64,000 nt of DNA from Bin87 sp965220055 (GTDB lineage: Bacteria; Chloroflexota; Dehalococcoidia; Lucifugimonadales; UBA3495): assembly GCA_965220055.1 (NCBI GenBank), contig CBDCPE010000003.1, positions 62,001 through 126,000 of the forward strand. The letters are read 5' to 3'. Numbering within the stretch: position 1 is the first letter of the stretch; each line of letters begins with the position of its first letter. This document shows, piece after piece, positions 24,082 through 33,526 of this stretch. The position numbers and the translations under genes are program-made. Under the pieces are notes generated by a model, which saw nothing but the letters and a program-made list of their open reading frames with translations, made no database searches and was not told the DNA's origin.

Positions 24082-25416
24082 TTACACCGTCTGCCCCGTA
24101 AACCGCCAACTCCCCAGCAGCGCCAACGGCACGTGCATCGCAACGCCGGCCTCGTTCAGGTTCAGATGCGACGTGTCAGACAGGGCTTGGCAGCCGGCCA
24201 ACGCTTCCACGTAGCTCTGGGTGAAGCGCAGGTTCTTTACCGGCGTGGTGAGTTCGCCGTTTTCGATCAGGAACGTGCCGTCCCGCGTCATGCCGGTCAT
24301 CACGCAGCCACGGTTGTGCGACAGGCGGGTGTAGTAGAAGCGGGTGATGTACAGCCCCCGGTCCACGGACCCGATCAGCTCCTCCGTGGTGCGGTCACCG
24401 GGCCGCATGAATAGGTTGGTCGCCGTCGGCCCGCCGGTCGCCCCCCGCTGGTGTCCCGTGGAGGCGGCTCCGGCTTTTGCGGCGGTGTAGGTGTTGTGCA
24501 CCGGTCCCTGGACCACCCCGTCGGTCACGACGTCCACGCGCTGCCTGGGCACGCCCTCCGCGTCGAACGGCACCGGCCAACCGGCTGGATCCAGTCCGTC
24601 GTCGTAGATGGATACCAGTTGGCTCATCGCCGGTTGTCCCTGCAGATCGGTCATCCAGCTTCTCCCGTCCTGCACCATCTGGGCGCCCATGCCGTAGAAG
24701 CTGAGCGCTTCCAGCATGTCGTCCACCGCGTAGTTCTCCAGCACCACCGGATACTCGCCCGTTTCCAGGTCCTGCGGATTGCGTCCCCGTATCGCCTTGC
24801 CGATGGCCTCGTCCGCCAGCGCTTCGCCGTCGATTGCGTCCATGCGCCAGCCGCCGCCCTTGGCCCACCCCGCCGAGTCGTCGCTGCGGGCGGTGACGAG
24901 CAGGCCGGAGAATGAGCCGACGTGGTACGCGTCGGAGCCGAGCGTGCTGACCACCGCCAGTTCGGTGGCGCCGGTGCGGAAGAAGCCGGCGGCGTCCAGC
25001 GACAGGACGCCGGCCCTGTGACAGACCATTCCGGCCATGCCCGCGCGATGCTCGGCATCGCAAACGGCCGTGGCTTCGTCGTACGCGGCCACAGATTCGG
25101 CCGGGGACGGTTCCGGCAGGCCGGGAAAGTCCGGATCCTCGGGCATCAGCCGGGCGTACTCGGCAGCCTGGCGAACGGCGTCGGCGAGGCCCGACTCCGA
25201 CAGGTTGTTGGTGACCGCGCGGCCCTGGCGTTTGCCCACCGCGACCCGGACATGCGCGATCGCGTCCTGGTGCGCCACGTTCTGGTGGATGCGGTTGTTG
25301 GCGAACCGGGTCAGCGCCTGCTCGGTGGCGGTCAGGTAGATGTCGCCATCCGCGTCAGCCGGGCAGTGGCGCAGCGCCTCCCGCAGCAGGGATCGTATCC
25401 GTTCCTGTCCCAGCAT
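24082..25416 (-). CDS. TldE/PmbA-like subunit of a metalloprotease
   Basis: 444 residues from the ATG at 25416; the extra upstream frame lies within the TldD gene. The sequence fits the PmbA/TldE family: FANNRIHQNVAHQDAIAHVRVAVGKRQGRAVTNNLSE near the start and a C-terminal RFYYTRLSHNRGCVMTGMTRDGTFLIENGEL. TldE has no zinc ligands itself and pairs with TldD to degrade or mature peptides. The tldD-like gene lies 17 bases upstream on the same strand. Confidence 0.87.
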   Translation of the reverse strand: MLGQERIRSLLREALRHCPADADGDIYLTATEQALTRFANNRIHQNVAHQDAIAHVRVAVGKRQGRAVTNNLSESGLADAVRQAAEYARLMPEDPDFPGLPEPSPAESVAAYDEATAVCDAEHRAGMAGMVCHRAGVLSLDAAGFFRTGATELAVVSTLGSDAYHVGSFSGLLVTARSDDSAGWAKGGGWRMDAIDGEALADEAIGKAIRGRNPQDLETGEYPVVLENYAVDDMLEALSFYGMGAQMVQDGRSWMTDLQGQPAMSQLVSIYDDGLDPAGWPVPFDAEGVPRQRVDVVTDGVVQGPVHNTYTAAKAGAASTGHQRGATGGPTATNLFMRPGDRTTEELIGSVDRGLYITRFYYTRLSHNRGCVMTGMTRDGTFLIENGELTTPVKNLRFTQSYVEALAGCQALSDTSHLNLNEAGVAMHVPLALLGSWRFTGQTV

Positions 25417-25433
25417 CGCGGCGCGCCCTGGCC

Positions 25434-26891
25434 TCAGCGCATCACGCCGACGCGCACGTTGCGGAACCGTGACGGACTCGCGCCGTGGCTGGTGTGCGCG
25501 ATCTGGCCGGGCTGGCCCTTCCCGCAGCGCGGCGTCCCCCACAGCTGCCAGTGCTGCGGCCCGCACACTGCGTCGCAGCTCCGCCAGAACTCCGGCGTGA
25601 TCCCGGTGTAGGTGCAGTTGCGCAGCAATCGGCCCAGCTTGCCGTTCTTGATCTCCCGGCCGACCTCGGTGCCAAACTGGAAGTTGTACCGGCGGTCGTC
25701 AATCGACCACGAGCGGTTGGTTTCGAGATATATCCCGTCGTCGGTATCGGCGATCAGGTCCTCCAGCGTCCACTCCCCCGGCTCCAGGCTCACGTTGGTC
25801 ATGCGGATGAGGGGGATGCGGTTCCACGAGGACGCCCGCATGCATCCGTTGGATGGCAGACCCAGCCGGGTCGCCGACTCCCTGGACATTAGGTAGCCGA
25901 CAAATTGCCCGTCGCAGATGATGTCGGTGGCCTGGGCCGGCAGTCCCTCGTCGTCCCAACCGAAGGTGCCCAGGCCGGTGACGCTGGTGCTGTCGGCGGT
26001 GATGTTGACCTGCTCCGACCCGTACCGGTAGTCGTGCAGCAGGTCGGGCGTCAGGAACGACGTACCGGCAAACGCGGCCTCGTCGCCCAGCGCCCGGTCC
26101 AGCTCCACCGCGTGGCCGCACGACTCGTGGATCTGCAAGGCGAGCTGACTACTGTCGATGATCAGGTCGGTGTCGATGTTCGAGGGGCAAGGCTCGGCGG
26201 TGAGCAGTTCGGCAGCCTCCTCGGCGGTGCGCCGTGCGTTGCCCGCCAGGTCCATGGCGACGACGTACTCCCACCCGGCGCATCCCTGTTGTCGGCCGTG
26301 GGACTGGGGATACGAGCGACGTTGGGTCTCGCCATTCCCCACGGCGGTGGCCTGCACTCCCCCGCCGGCTTCGTAGATGGTCTGGGTCACCAGCGCCCCC
26401 TCGGTGTTGGCGAAGGTGCGCTCCTCCCGGATGAAAACCACGTTGGCCATGCGCGCCGTGACTTGCGGTACCGCGGCCATCTCCCGGTCCGCTTCCAGCA
26501 GCAGGGCCAGCTTTTCGTCCAGCGGCACCGTGAAGGGATCGATGCTGATCGGCGTGGTGTAGCTGCCCTGGCTCGCAACCGGCGAGCCGAGCAGTTGGGT
26601 GGAGGTCTGCCCCGACCCGTTCTGGCTGGCCGACGCCCGGGCAATCTGCACCGCTTGCCCCGCAGCCTGGTCAGCCGCCTCGCCGGTCAACTCCCGCGTC
26701 GATGCGAACCCCCAGGCCCCCTGGTACACCGCCCGGATGCCCAGCCCCACCGATTCATCGGCGGTCATGGTCTCCACCACCCCGTTCCGCACCACGATCC
26801 GCTGCTCTCGGTTGGCCACCAGCCGAATATCGGCATACTCCGCCCCGCGAGCGCGTGCGGTATCAAGGGCAGTCGCGATTAGGGGATCCAT
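25434..26891 (-). CDS. TldD-like zinc metalloprotease subunit
   Basis: 485 residues. The zinc motif HESCGH (HExxxH) is present at about residue 265, followed by AVELDRALGDEAAFAG. The N-terminal GAEYADIRLVANREQRIVVRNG and the YGSEQVNITADSTSVTGLGTFGWDDEG segment are family features. With TldE it forms a cage-like protease known to process microcin B17 and other modified peptides and to degrade unfolded peptides. No RiPP precursor is evident nearby. Confidence 0.88.
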   Translation of the reverse strand: MDPLIATALDTARARGAEYADIRLVANREQRIVVRNGVVETMTADESVGLGIRAVYQGAWGFASTRELTGEAADQAAGQAVQIARASASQNGSGQTSTQLLGSPVASQGSYTTPISIDPFTVPLDEKLALLLEADREMAAVPQVTARMANVVFIREERTFANTEGALVTQTIYEAGGGVQATAVGNGETQRRSYPQSHGRQQGCAGWEYVVAMDLAGNARRTAEEAAELLTAEPCPSNIDTDLIIDSSQLALQIHESCGHAVELDRALGDEAAFAGTSFLTPDLLHDYRYGSEQVNITADSTSVTGLGTFGWDDEGLPAQATDIICDGQFVGYLMSRESATRLGLPSNGCMRASSWNRIPLIRMTNVSLEPGEWTLEDLIADTDDGIYLETNRSWSIDDRRYNFQFGTEVGREIKNGKLGRLLRNCTYTGITPEFWRSCDAVCGPQHWQLWGTPRCGKGQPGQIAHTSHGASPSRFRNVRVGVMR

Positions 26892-26906
26892 TATTACCGC
26901 ACCTGC

Positions 26907-28007
26907 TCATAACTCTACCAATTCGGATAGTGCAGCGCACAGCCGGCCGGTCAACAGATCGATGTGCTTCACAAAGCTGTCGGAATTGACCGCCCACCCT
27001 TCAACGCTCTTACCATTGTTGGCGGATATGAACTCGTCACTGCTGAACTTGCCTACGTAATCTTTCTGGAATGTCCGCAATTCTTCGGGAAGGCCATCAA
27101 TGTAATCGATTGTAAACTCGAACCGGCCCCCGTCCTGTACATAAAACCGGGCTAGATATAAGTGACCCGGCCACTTGGAAGTGCGCCCCCTGACCGTGAT
27201 GGCGGTTCTCCTGTAACGCAACTCTCCGCCGGCATTCGTGACCGCATCAATTAACGAAAGCATCGCATCACGCACGTCCGGACGGAGTGCGTCGAGCAGT
27301 TCATCGCGGCTCAAATTCGGGCTTCTGACGTTACTGCTGCTCGGCGCGTCCACCTGTCCAATTACCCGCGACACCAGAGCGTCACCGAACCGACCCGGAT
27401 ACTGCTTGACCTCAACGGCCAGCACCTCAAGGTTGTCTCGTGTCTGCTCATTCAGGAACTTGACCACCCGCTCCAACTCGGCAGGTATTTCGTCGGCAAC
27501 GAAGAGAAGGCGCAAGCGATTGGCATCCAGGTTTGTTGCCGCCCTTTCCCAAAAGTCGTTTGCAATATTCTCTACATCGGATCCTCCGTCGGGGTCTAGG
27601 AGGTTGCTAAGTTCATCAAACGGGTTGACGCCCCGTTTCGTCGCATCCTCCTCAAAAGCCTGTTTCATCCCATCGCCCGACCATACGCCTGCGGCGGTGG
27701 CGGCGTAGTCCAGCATCTGCCCGACGATATTGCGCCGGATCTCCCGATTGGAACCCCGCTTTACCTCTACCAGCGTGGGACGCGCGTCCTGGTCAATTAG
27801 CAAGTGGTCGACGGCCCAGCCTTCAACGGGCATCTCGCGCCTGATCAGGATCCAGCGCAGCGGGTCGGCCGGACGTATCTGGTCCCCGCTCAGCAGTTCA
27901 GGGTGCTGTCCAATCAGCTCCTGGAGCAATTCTTCAGTCTCAAATGGCTCCTCGACCACAGGCTCCAGTTCGCCGCTACCGTTCCGTATGTAGATTTTCT
28001 CGGCCAT
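26907..28007 (-). CDS. PD-(D/E)XK nuclease-like protein
   Basis: 366 residues. The stretch GWAVDHLLIDQDARPTLVEVKRGSNREIRRNIVGQMLDYAA contains the D-x(n)-E-x-K core of PD-(D/E)XK nucleases, resembling DUF91/NucS-type domains, at about residues 63-103. The C-terminal 130 residues (ELRYRRTAITVRGRTSKWPGHLYLARFYVQDGGRFEFTIDY...) are a separate domain of unknown role. It starts 15 bases upstream of the TldD gene. Could act in DNA repair or defence; no partner gene indicates which. Confidence 0.65.
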   Translation of the reverse strand: MAEKIYIRNGSGELEPVVEEPFETEELLQELIGQHPELLSGDQIRPADPLRWILIRREMPVEGWAVDHLLIDQDARPTLVEVKRGSNREIRRNIVGQMLDYAATAAGVWSGDGMKQAFEEDATKRGVNPFDELSNLLDPDGGSDVENIANDFWERAATNLDANRLRLLFVADEIPAELERVVKFLNEQTRDNLEVLAVEVKQYPGRFGDALVSRVIGQVDAPSSSNVRSPNLSRDELLDALRPDVRDAMLSLIDAVTNAGGELRYRRTAITVRGRTSKWPGHLYLARFYVQDGGRFEFTIDYIDGLPEELRTFQKDYVGKFSSDEFISANNGKSVEGWAVNSDSFVKHIDLLTGRLCAALSELVEL

Positions 28008-28019
28008 GACGGCTGTTCG

Positions 28020-28580
28020 CTACACCGGCAAGAACGGCTCGTCCGACGCCGGCGGCAGTTGCTCGAAGGCGTTGATGTTGAACGCCAGCACCGAGTAGTA
28101 GCCCATCAGGTTGGTCAGCTCGATCAGCCCCCGGTCGCCGAATTCGGCCCGAGCAGCGTCGAAAGTGGCCTGCGATACCCGCCGCGTGCGGAAAAACTCG
28201 CGGCCGTAGTTGATGACCGCCGATTCAGCGGACGACAACGGGGGCAATTCCTGCTTGTCACGCAAGGCGTCCACCAGCGCATCGCTCAGCCCCGCGCGGC
28301 GACCGGCGGCGGCGTGGGCGTGCCAGATGAATTGGCAGTCCAACTCCCGGGCGGTGGTTATCATGGCGAGCTCCGCCACGTTGTCGGGCAGAGTCGAACC
28401 CTCCGCCCGGAGATAGGCCCGCAGTACCTCGCCGCGCTGGGCGATCTCAGGCACGTGAAGCTGCACGGCGATGGGCCCGAACTCAGGCACCTGTCCGCCG
28501 CGTGCGGATACGATAGCGTCAAAAGCCGCCACCTGTTCCTGGGGCACGGAGTCTCGATTGGCTGCTGGGAAACGGGGCAT
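28020..28580 (-). CDS. Carboxymuconolactone-decarboxylase-family protein
   Basis: 186 residues. The AhpD-like helical pattern is seen: FGPIAVQLHVPEIAQRGEVLRAYLR, then ELAMITTARELDCQFIWHAHAAAGRRAGLSDALVDALRD and a C-terminal GLIELTNLMGYYSVLAFNINAF. There is only one Cys (DCQFIWHAHA) where peroxidase-type members have CxxC, so it is more likely a decarboxylase-like or uncharacterised subgroup. Twelve bases separate it from the nuclease-like gene. Confidence 0.82.
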   Translation of the reverse strand: MPRFPAANRDSVPQEQVAAFDAIVSARGGQVPEFGPIAVQLHVPEIAQRGEVLRAYLRAEGSTLPDNVAELAMITTARELDCQFIWHAHAAAGRRAGLSDALVDALRDKQELPPLSSAESAVINYGREFFRTRRVSQATFDAARAEFGDRGLIELTNLMGYYSVLAFNINAFEQLPPASDEPFLPV

Positions 28581-28605
28581 GGTGCGTTCTCCTATTTGAG
28601 GTGAC

Positions 28606-28968
28606 TTAATTGTCAGCGGCTACCAGTTCGGTGTCGGGCGGTTCCGCAAATACCGGCTCACTGTCGTCGGCGAGATGGCGGTGGGTAACTAAAGCGCGCA
28701 TCAACTGTCGGTGGCTGCGTCGGATCTCTGCGATGAGCTCTTCTGTTAGGTTTTGGTAAGACTGGCCGATCTTGTCTGAAAGCTCGTTGTGCGAAGCGTC
28801 GATCTTGTCGTTCATTTCCTTGCGCAGTTCGGCCACTTCCTTGTGCAGTTCGTTGAACTCACTTCGCTTCGGGAGGTTCTCCAGAGCGTAGGCAGCACCG
28901 ACGCCGCCAATGAACAACATCGCGCCAAGTGCAATAATCGCTATCAACTCAGCGTTCTCAATCACCAC
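28606..28968 (-). CDS. Membrane-anchored coiled-coil protein
   Basis: 120 residues: one transmembrane helix (about 8-30) then a long charged helix (PKRSEFNELHKEVAELRKEMNDKIDASHNELSDKIGQSYQNL) of heptad character and an acidic tail. The architecture suggests a membrane-tethered scaffold. No family recognised. Compare the membrane proteins at 3627 and 30055. Confidence 0.6.
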   Translation of the reverse strand: MVIENAELIAIIALGAMLFIGGVGAAYALENLPKRSEFNELHKEVAELRKEMNDKIDASHNELSDKIGQSYQNLTEELIAEIRRSHRQLMRALVTHRHLADDSEPVFAEPPDTELVAADN

Positions 28969-29010
28969 CGGTCCTCCGTGCTGCTGTCAGTGTTTGTGAT
29001 ACCTGACCCG

Positions 29011-30021
29011 TCACTGGCAGTGCGGGATCACTTCCTCGCCTAAGAGTTGGATCGCGTCCATGATGCGCTCGTGGGGCGGGCCTCCCGAATGGGCATGCCG
29101 CAGCCGGAGCAGGAAGTAGTCGGCGCCGGTGGCCTCCTTCCAGCGGTGGAATTCGTCCACCACTTCCTGGGGTTCGCCCAGGATCAGCCGGTCGGGGCCA
29201 AGGTTGTCGATGTTGATCTGCGATTCCTCCGTGTACTGCCGGAACTCGTTGAGGCCGTTGCGCCAGTAGTACTTGTAGGCGTCCATCACCTCCGGCCCAT
29301 AGACCCGTTCGGCCTCGGCGCGGGTTGGCGCCACCCAGGCGTCGCGCATCAGGCAGAGCACCGGTTCCTTACCCGCATCTTCCGCGGCGCGCTGGTACGC
29401 GTTTGCCAGTGCGATGGTGTTTTCCAGATCAGTGCTGGGGCCCGCCACAAAACCGTCGGCGATCCGGCCGGCTCGCCTGGCTCCAGGCGTCCGGCTCGCG
29501 CCGATCCACAGCGGAGGCGCCGGTTCGGAGTAAGGTTTGGGCGTGATGGTGAGGTCGTCGAGGTTGAAATGCTCGCCGGAAAACGAGAACCGCTCGCCGC
29601 TCCAGCACTGCCGGATGATCTCGATCTCCTCCTCGAACCGGCTCACCCGCTGCTCGATGGCGATGTCAAAGGTGCGGAAATCGACCGCCTGGTAGCCGAG
29701 CCCCACGCCCAGGATGAACCGCCCCCGCGACACAATGTCCAGGGTGATCACGTCCTCCGCCAGCCGCACCGGATGATGCAACGGCAGCAGAATGACGGAC
29801 GTGCCCAGGTTCAGCGTCGTGGTCTGGGCGGCAACAGCGGCGGAGACGATGAGCGGGGAGGGCAGAAACCCGTCCCGGTCCTGGTGGTGCTCGCCGAAAA
29901 AGCAGGAGTCGAAACCAGCCTTCTCCGCCAGCTTCGCCTCCTCGACTACCTCGTCAACCCGCAAGGCCAGGTTCTCCCCGGCCGGCGGGTCGGCGATCGA
30001 ACTGTAGATACCGAATTTCAT
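29011..30021 (-). CDS. LLM-class flavin-dependent oxidoreductase
   Basis: 336 residues. It begins MKFGIYSSIADPPAG, has GFDSCFFGEHHQDRDG, the LGTSVILLPLHHPVRLAEDVITLDIVSRGRFILGVGLGYQ segment and PAPPLWIGASRTPGARRAGRIADG. These mark the bacterial-luciferase-like family with FMN or F420. It is one of four in the window. It is not adjacent to the other LLM genes at 665 or 11161, but another LLM gene lies about 600 bases upstream on the same strand. Confidence 0.9.
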   Translation of the reverse strand: MKFGIYSSIADPPAGENLALRVDEVVEEAKLAEKAGFDSCFFGEHHQDRDGFLPSPLIVSAAVAAQTTTLNLGTSVILLPLHHPVRLAEDVITLDIVSRGRFILGVGLGYQAVDFRTFDIAIEQRVSRFEEEIEIIRQCWSGERFSFSGEHFNLDDLTITPKPYSEPAPPLWIGASRTPGARRAGRIADGFVAGPSTDLENTIALANAYQRAAEDAGKEPVLCLMRDAWVAPTRAEAERVYGPEVMDAYKYYWRNGLNEFRQYTEESQINIDNLGPDRLILGEPQEVVDEFHRWKEATGADYFLLRLRHAHSGGPPHERIMDAIQLLGEEVIPHCQ

Positions 30022-30054
30022 GTACGTCCTCTGAAAACGCGATGTTTGCCTGTG

Positions 30055-30585
30055 CTATTGCCGGTCGCGCCCGTTCTGACCGATGGCTTCGGTGAGTCGG
30101 TTCAGCGCTTCCAAGAACGCCTGCCGTTCCGCGGCCGCTTGCTGCCGTTCTTCAGCGGCCCTTGCATCGGCCTCGCGGCGAGCCTGGGCTTCCTGCTGTC
30201 GCAGTTCGGTCTCCTGCCGGCGCTGTTCGGCTTCCTCCCGGCGCTGTTCGACTTCCTGCCGGCGCTGTTCGATCGCTTCGTCGAGGAAGGTCTTCATGAT
30301 GTCCATCATCTGATTGTTGCGGTGCCGCTCGCGCAAGAAAAGCATCAGATCAGAACCTCCGATGATGGTAATGGCAATGCTGGCATGGATGACGCAGTGG
30401 TGCAGGATAGATGTTGAGATGTACCTTGCCATCACGCTCGGATGGCACTTCAGCTCGACCGCATTCTCCAAAGTGCAGGGCAAAGCGGTGTAGTACCACA
30501 CCAGCCATGTAGCCGCTGTTGCCTGCGTTCCGGCCAGCGCCGGAGCCCACAGCGCGGTGAGGATCGTCTTGCCGTCTGGCAGCAT
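30055..30585 (-). CDS. Membrane protein with Glu/Gln/Arg coiled-coil repeats
   Basis: 176 residues: hydrophobic segments at about 17-35 and 60-82, then a 90-residue helix built of RRQEVEQRREEAEQ-type repeats. The 21-base repeat units in the DNA (CTGCCGGCGCTGTTCGACTT-like) reflect this. The start at 30585 is preceded by no strong binding site. It lies between two LLM genes on the same strand. No function is known; the helix is likely cytoplasmic. Confidence 0.6.
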   Translation of the reverse strand: MLPDGKTILTALWAPALAGTQATAATWLVWYYTALPCTLENAVELKCHPSVMARYISTSILHHCVIHASIAITIIGGSDLMLFLRERHRNNQMMDIMKTFLDEAIEQRRQEVEQRREEAEQRRQETELRQQEAQARREADARAAEERQQAAAERQAFLEALNRLTEAIGQNGRDRQ

Positions 30586-30610
30586 TATAACCCCGCCAGA
30601 ACCGCGATCG

Positions 30611-31564
30611 TCACTTGAAGTGCGTCAGCACACGGCTGGAGAACAGCTCCATCTGGCGGAAGTAGTCGTCGGCCTCGCCGGCTAGGAACCCGAACACGAA
30701 ATCGCGCACGCCCGCGTCAATCCGTTCCTGCACCGCCCCGATGCAGTCCTCCGCGTTGCCGGTGATGCACAGCGCCCGGGCGATGTCCTCCGCGCTGCGT
30801 TCCGGCGTTACGTAGCGCTGGCCGATGTGGGCGACGGCCGTTTCGAGGGCTTTAGCCGGATCCTCGTCGATGGCCGTGGGCTGGTTCAGGCCCCAGTGGA
30901 ACCGGCTCAGGTCGCGGCCCGACTGCTCGGCCATGTCCCGCACACTGGCATTGGAACGGCGTAGGCGGTTCACCGTGAACAGGTAGGGATACCAACCGTC
31001 GCCGGCTATCGCCGCCCTGCGCACCGCCGCGTCGCTCCGTCCTGCCACCCAGATCGGCGGGTAGGGTTGCTGGTACGGCTTGGGCAGCAACGTTACGTCG
31101 TCGTAGTTGAAGAATCGTCCGTGGTGGGAGACGTGGTCCTCCTGCCACAACTGCTTCATCGCCCGCAGGATCTCGTCGGTGCGCCGCCCGCGGGTGTTCA
31201 CCGGTATCTCCAGCGCGTCGAACTCTGCGCGCGTGTCCCGCTGGCCGCTGATGCCGATGCCGAAATCCAGCCGCCCGCCCGATATCTGGTCCACCGTGGC
31301 CACCAGCTTGGCCAGCATCACCGGATGGTACAGCGGCGCGATGACGATGCCCGTGATCACCCGCAGCCGCGTGGTCGCTCCCGCAGCCGCCGCCATCGCC
31401 GGCAATCCCATCACCGTGGGACGGGGTGGGTTGCCGTCCATCACGTGTTCCCCAATCGCCACCCGGTCAAACCCCAGGTCCTCGGCGCGCTTGGCGAACT
31501 CGGGCAGGTCCCAGAAGTTGTCCACGCTCAGGTTGCAGCCGAAGGTGATCGTGTTGTCTGCCAT
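30611..31564 (-). CDS. LLM-class F420-dependent-type oxidoreductase
   Basis: 317 residues. Features: ITFGCNLSVDNFWDLPEFAKRAEDLGFDRVAIGEHVMDG, TTRLRVITGIVIAPLYHPVMLAKLVATVDQISGGRLDFGIGISGQ and PYPPIWVAGRSDAAVRRAAIAGDG. This places it in the F420-dependent LLM group. It is followed downstream by the coiled-coil membrane protein and preceded by a TlpA-like lipoprotein gene 20 bases away. Substrate unknown. Confidence 0.9.
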   Translation of the reverse strand: MADNTITFGCNLSVDNFWDLPEFAKRAEDLGFDRVAIGEHVMDGNPPRPTVMGLPAMAAAAGATTRLRVITGIVIAPLYHPVMLAKLVATVDQISGGRLDFGIGISGQRDTRAEFDALEIPVNTRGRRTDEILRAMKQLWQEDHVSHHGRFFNYDDVTLLPKPYQQPYPPIWVAGRSDAAVRRAAIAGDGWYPYLFTVNRLRRSNASVRDMAEQSGRDLSRFHWGLNQPTAIDEDPAKALETAVAHIGQRYVTPERSAEDIARALCITGNAEDCIGAVQERIDAGVRDFVFGFLAGEADDYFRQMELFSSRVLTHFK

Positions 31565-31584
31565 ACCATTTCCCCCGGTGCCGG

Positions 31585-32130
31585 CTACTGCGCCAGCATC
31601 TCATCGGTGATCTCAGCAAGTTTGTCGCCGTTCAGGACACCCTGCCACTTCCGATGCAGGCTGCCGTCAGCGGCGATGAAGAAGGTGGCCGGCAGTCCCA
31701 GCACGCCCAGCTCGCGCACCAGGTTCCCGTCGTCCGTCGAGCCGGCCGGATAGGTTATACCCAGTTCGCTGAGCAGCGCGATGGCCTCGTCCTCGCTGCC
31801 CAGGGCAAAAAACTGCCCCAGGTCCACCCCGACCAGCACCGCGCGCCCGTCGTACTCGTTGGCGAAGGCCTGGAATTCCGGCATCTCCGCCCGACAGGGC
31901 GGACACAGGCCCGCCCAGAAGTTCAGCACCGCCGGCTTGCCACGCAGGTCGGAGACCGCCACCGTCTCCGAACCCAGGGCTTCGCTGCCCTGGTACAGAG
32001 ATATGTTGAAATCGTAGATCGTTTCCGCGGGTTCAGACGGCTGGGTTCCGCTTTCCGAGGCGCCGCCGGAGCAGGCCACCGCCAGCAGCATCATCGCCAG
32101 TGCAACGATTGAGAGTTTCATATTCTTCAT
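31585..32130 (-). CDS. TlpA-like thioredoxin-fold lipoprotein
   Basis: About 181 residues from the ATG at 32130, chosen because a GGAG lies about 10 bases upstream; in-frame ATGs at 32163, 32139 and 32121 are alternatives. A signal segment ends in LLAVAC, a lipobox. The redox site is CPPC in FWAGLCPPCRAEMPEF, and the cis-Pro region is LGLPATFFIAADG. The protein is expected outside the membrane, reducing or exchanging disulfides. It is divergent from the AI-2E permease gene. Confidence 0.85.
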   Translation of the reverse strand: MKNMKLSIVALAMMLLAVACSGGASESGTQPSEPAETIYDFNISLYQGSEALGSETVAVSDLRGKPAVLNFWAGLCPPCRAEMPEFQAFANEYDGRAVLVGVDLGQFFALGSEDEAIALLSELGITYPAGSTDDGNLVRELGVLGLPATFFIAADGSLHRKWQGVLNGDKLAEITDEMLAQ

Positions 32131-32265
32131 CGTGTGCATGCTCCGCTCGGAGAAATCCGTCAAATTATCTGTGCCAACGAGGTTAGCACAGCGACTTTGC
32201 CTTGTTAAGCATGCCCCTCTGGGTTATCATCCCTGCGCCCGGCCTCGGCCCCGCATCTGTCACGC

Positions 32266-33396
32266 ATGCCCTCATTGCCGCAGCTGTCCTCCACCGCCTC
32301 ACGTCGGGTCCGTTTGCTGGCCGCGTTGGCCGTCGCAGTGGTCGTGTTGGTCGTGATCTGGAAGCTGCTGGCGGTGCTGCTTCCCTTGCTGCTGAGTGGC
32401 ATGGTGGCCTATCTCCTGCTGCCGTTGGTGAATGCCGCGGAACGACGGACGCCATTGGGACGGCGATGGCCCCGGGTCACGCGGATGGCGGCGGCTGCCC
32501 TGCTGCTCCTGCTGGTGAGTCTAGCCGTTCTGATCGTGGTGGCAGTTGGAGTGCTGCGGATAATCGATCAATCGGCTGCCCTGGTGGAGCGCGCCCCTGA
32601 CCTGGTATCGGAAACGCAGCAGATCTACCGCGAGGCTATCGCCGAATACGAAAACCGGGTCCCACCCAACATTCGGGATATGATCGATCCGCGCCTGCAG
32701 GAGCTGCGCCAGGCGCTGGTCGACGGACTGAATGAAGCCCTTCTCCGGCTGTTCCGTATCCTGCAGACTGGCGTTGGCCTGGTGGTATCGTTGGCCATGG
32801 TGCCCATCATCCTGTTCTACCTGCTTTTCGAGCCGGCCGAATTGGGCCGCGGGGTACGCCGTCTTCTGCCCCGCTCGTTGCGGGACGACCTGTGCGAAAT
32901 TGGTCGCCTCTCGGGTGAGTCCATCGGCGTCTATATGCGCGTCCAGCTGCTGCTGGGAGCCATGATCGGCGTGGCCACCGGCCTGGGGCTGTGGATCATG
33001 GGGGTGCCCCAGGCCCCCATACTGGCGATCCTGGCGTTCATGGGAGAGCTCGTTCCCATCGTCGGGCCCGCCATATCCCTGGTCATCGCCATCGTCGTGA
33101 TGCTGGTCACTGACTGGACCAAGACTCCGTTGGTCATCGCGCTGTATCTGATCCTGCAGGCGCTGCAAAACACCCTGATCGCGCCCAGAATGCAGGGACA
33201 GGCTCTGGGCCTGCATCCGCTGGCGGTTATCCTTGCGCTGGCGATATTCGGGCTGTTCCTCGGTTTCTGGGGGGTCCTGATCGCCGCCCCGTTCACCGCC
33301 GCTGGATACCGTGTGCTGAGCTACGTCGTCCGCGAATGGGACGCGGCGGACCATGCTCCTGCGGCCCCGGACGACGCCGGACCGGCAGAATCTTGA
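32266..33396 (+). CDS. AI-2E family (PerM-like) membrane permease
   Basis: 376 residues with about eight hydrophobic helices. The N-terminal pair (LLAALAVAVVVLVVIWKLLAVLLPLLLSGMVAYLL), a soluble middle, and the conserved C-terminal membrane half (GVPQAPILAILAFMGELVPIVGPAISLVIAIVV, then LIAPRMQGQALGLHPLAVILAL) are diagnostic of the AI-2E/UPF0118 family. Family members export or import small molecules; substrates vary. It stands alone on the + strand. Confidence 0.9.
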   Translation: MPSLPQLSSTASRRVRLLAALAVAVVVLVVIWKLLAVLLPLLLSGMVAYLLLPLVNAAERRTPLGRRWPRVTRMAAAALLLLLVSLAVLIVVAVGVLRIIDQSAALVERAPDLVSETQQIYREAIAEYENRVPPNIRDMIDPRLQELRQALVDGLNEALLRLFRILQTGVGLVVSLAMVPIILFYLLFEPAELGRGVRRLLPRSLRDDLCEIGRLSGESIGVYMRVQLLLGAMIGVATGLGLWIMGVPQAPILAILAFMGELVPIVGPAISLVIAIVVMLVTDWTKTPLVIALYLILQALQNTLIAPRMQGQALGLHPLAVILALAIFGLFLGFWGVLIAAPFTAAGYRVLSYVVREWDAADHAPAAPDDAGPAES

Positions 33397-33526
33397 ACAC
33401 GACGGAGGCAGGAAAACCCGATCCGTCACCGTCAGCATCGCCACGTGAACGAGGTCGCCCCCTGTCGTAGGTGGGTGTCTGAGGATTGGTAGTTCCAGCT
33501 GATTACGGGTCGGGCGTTGCCGTGGT

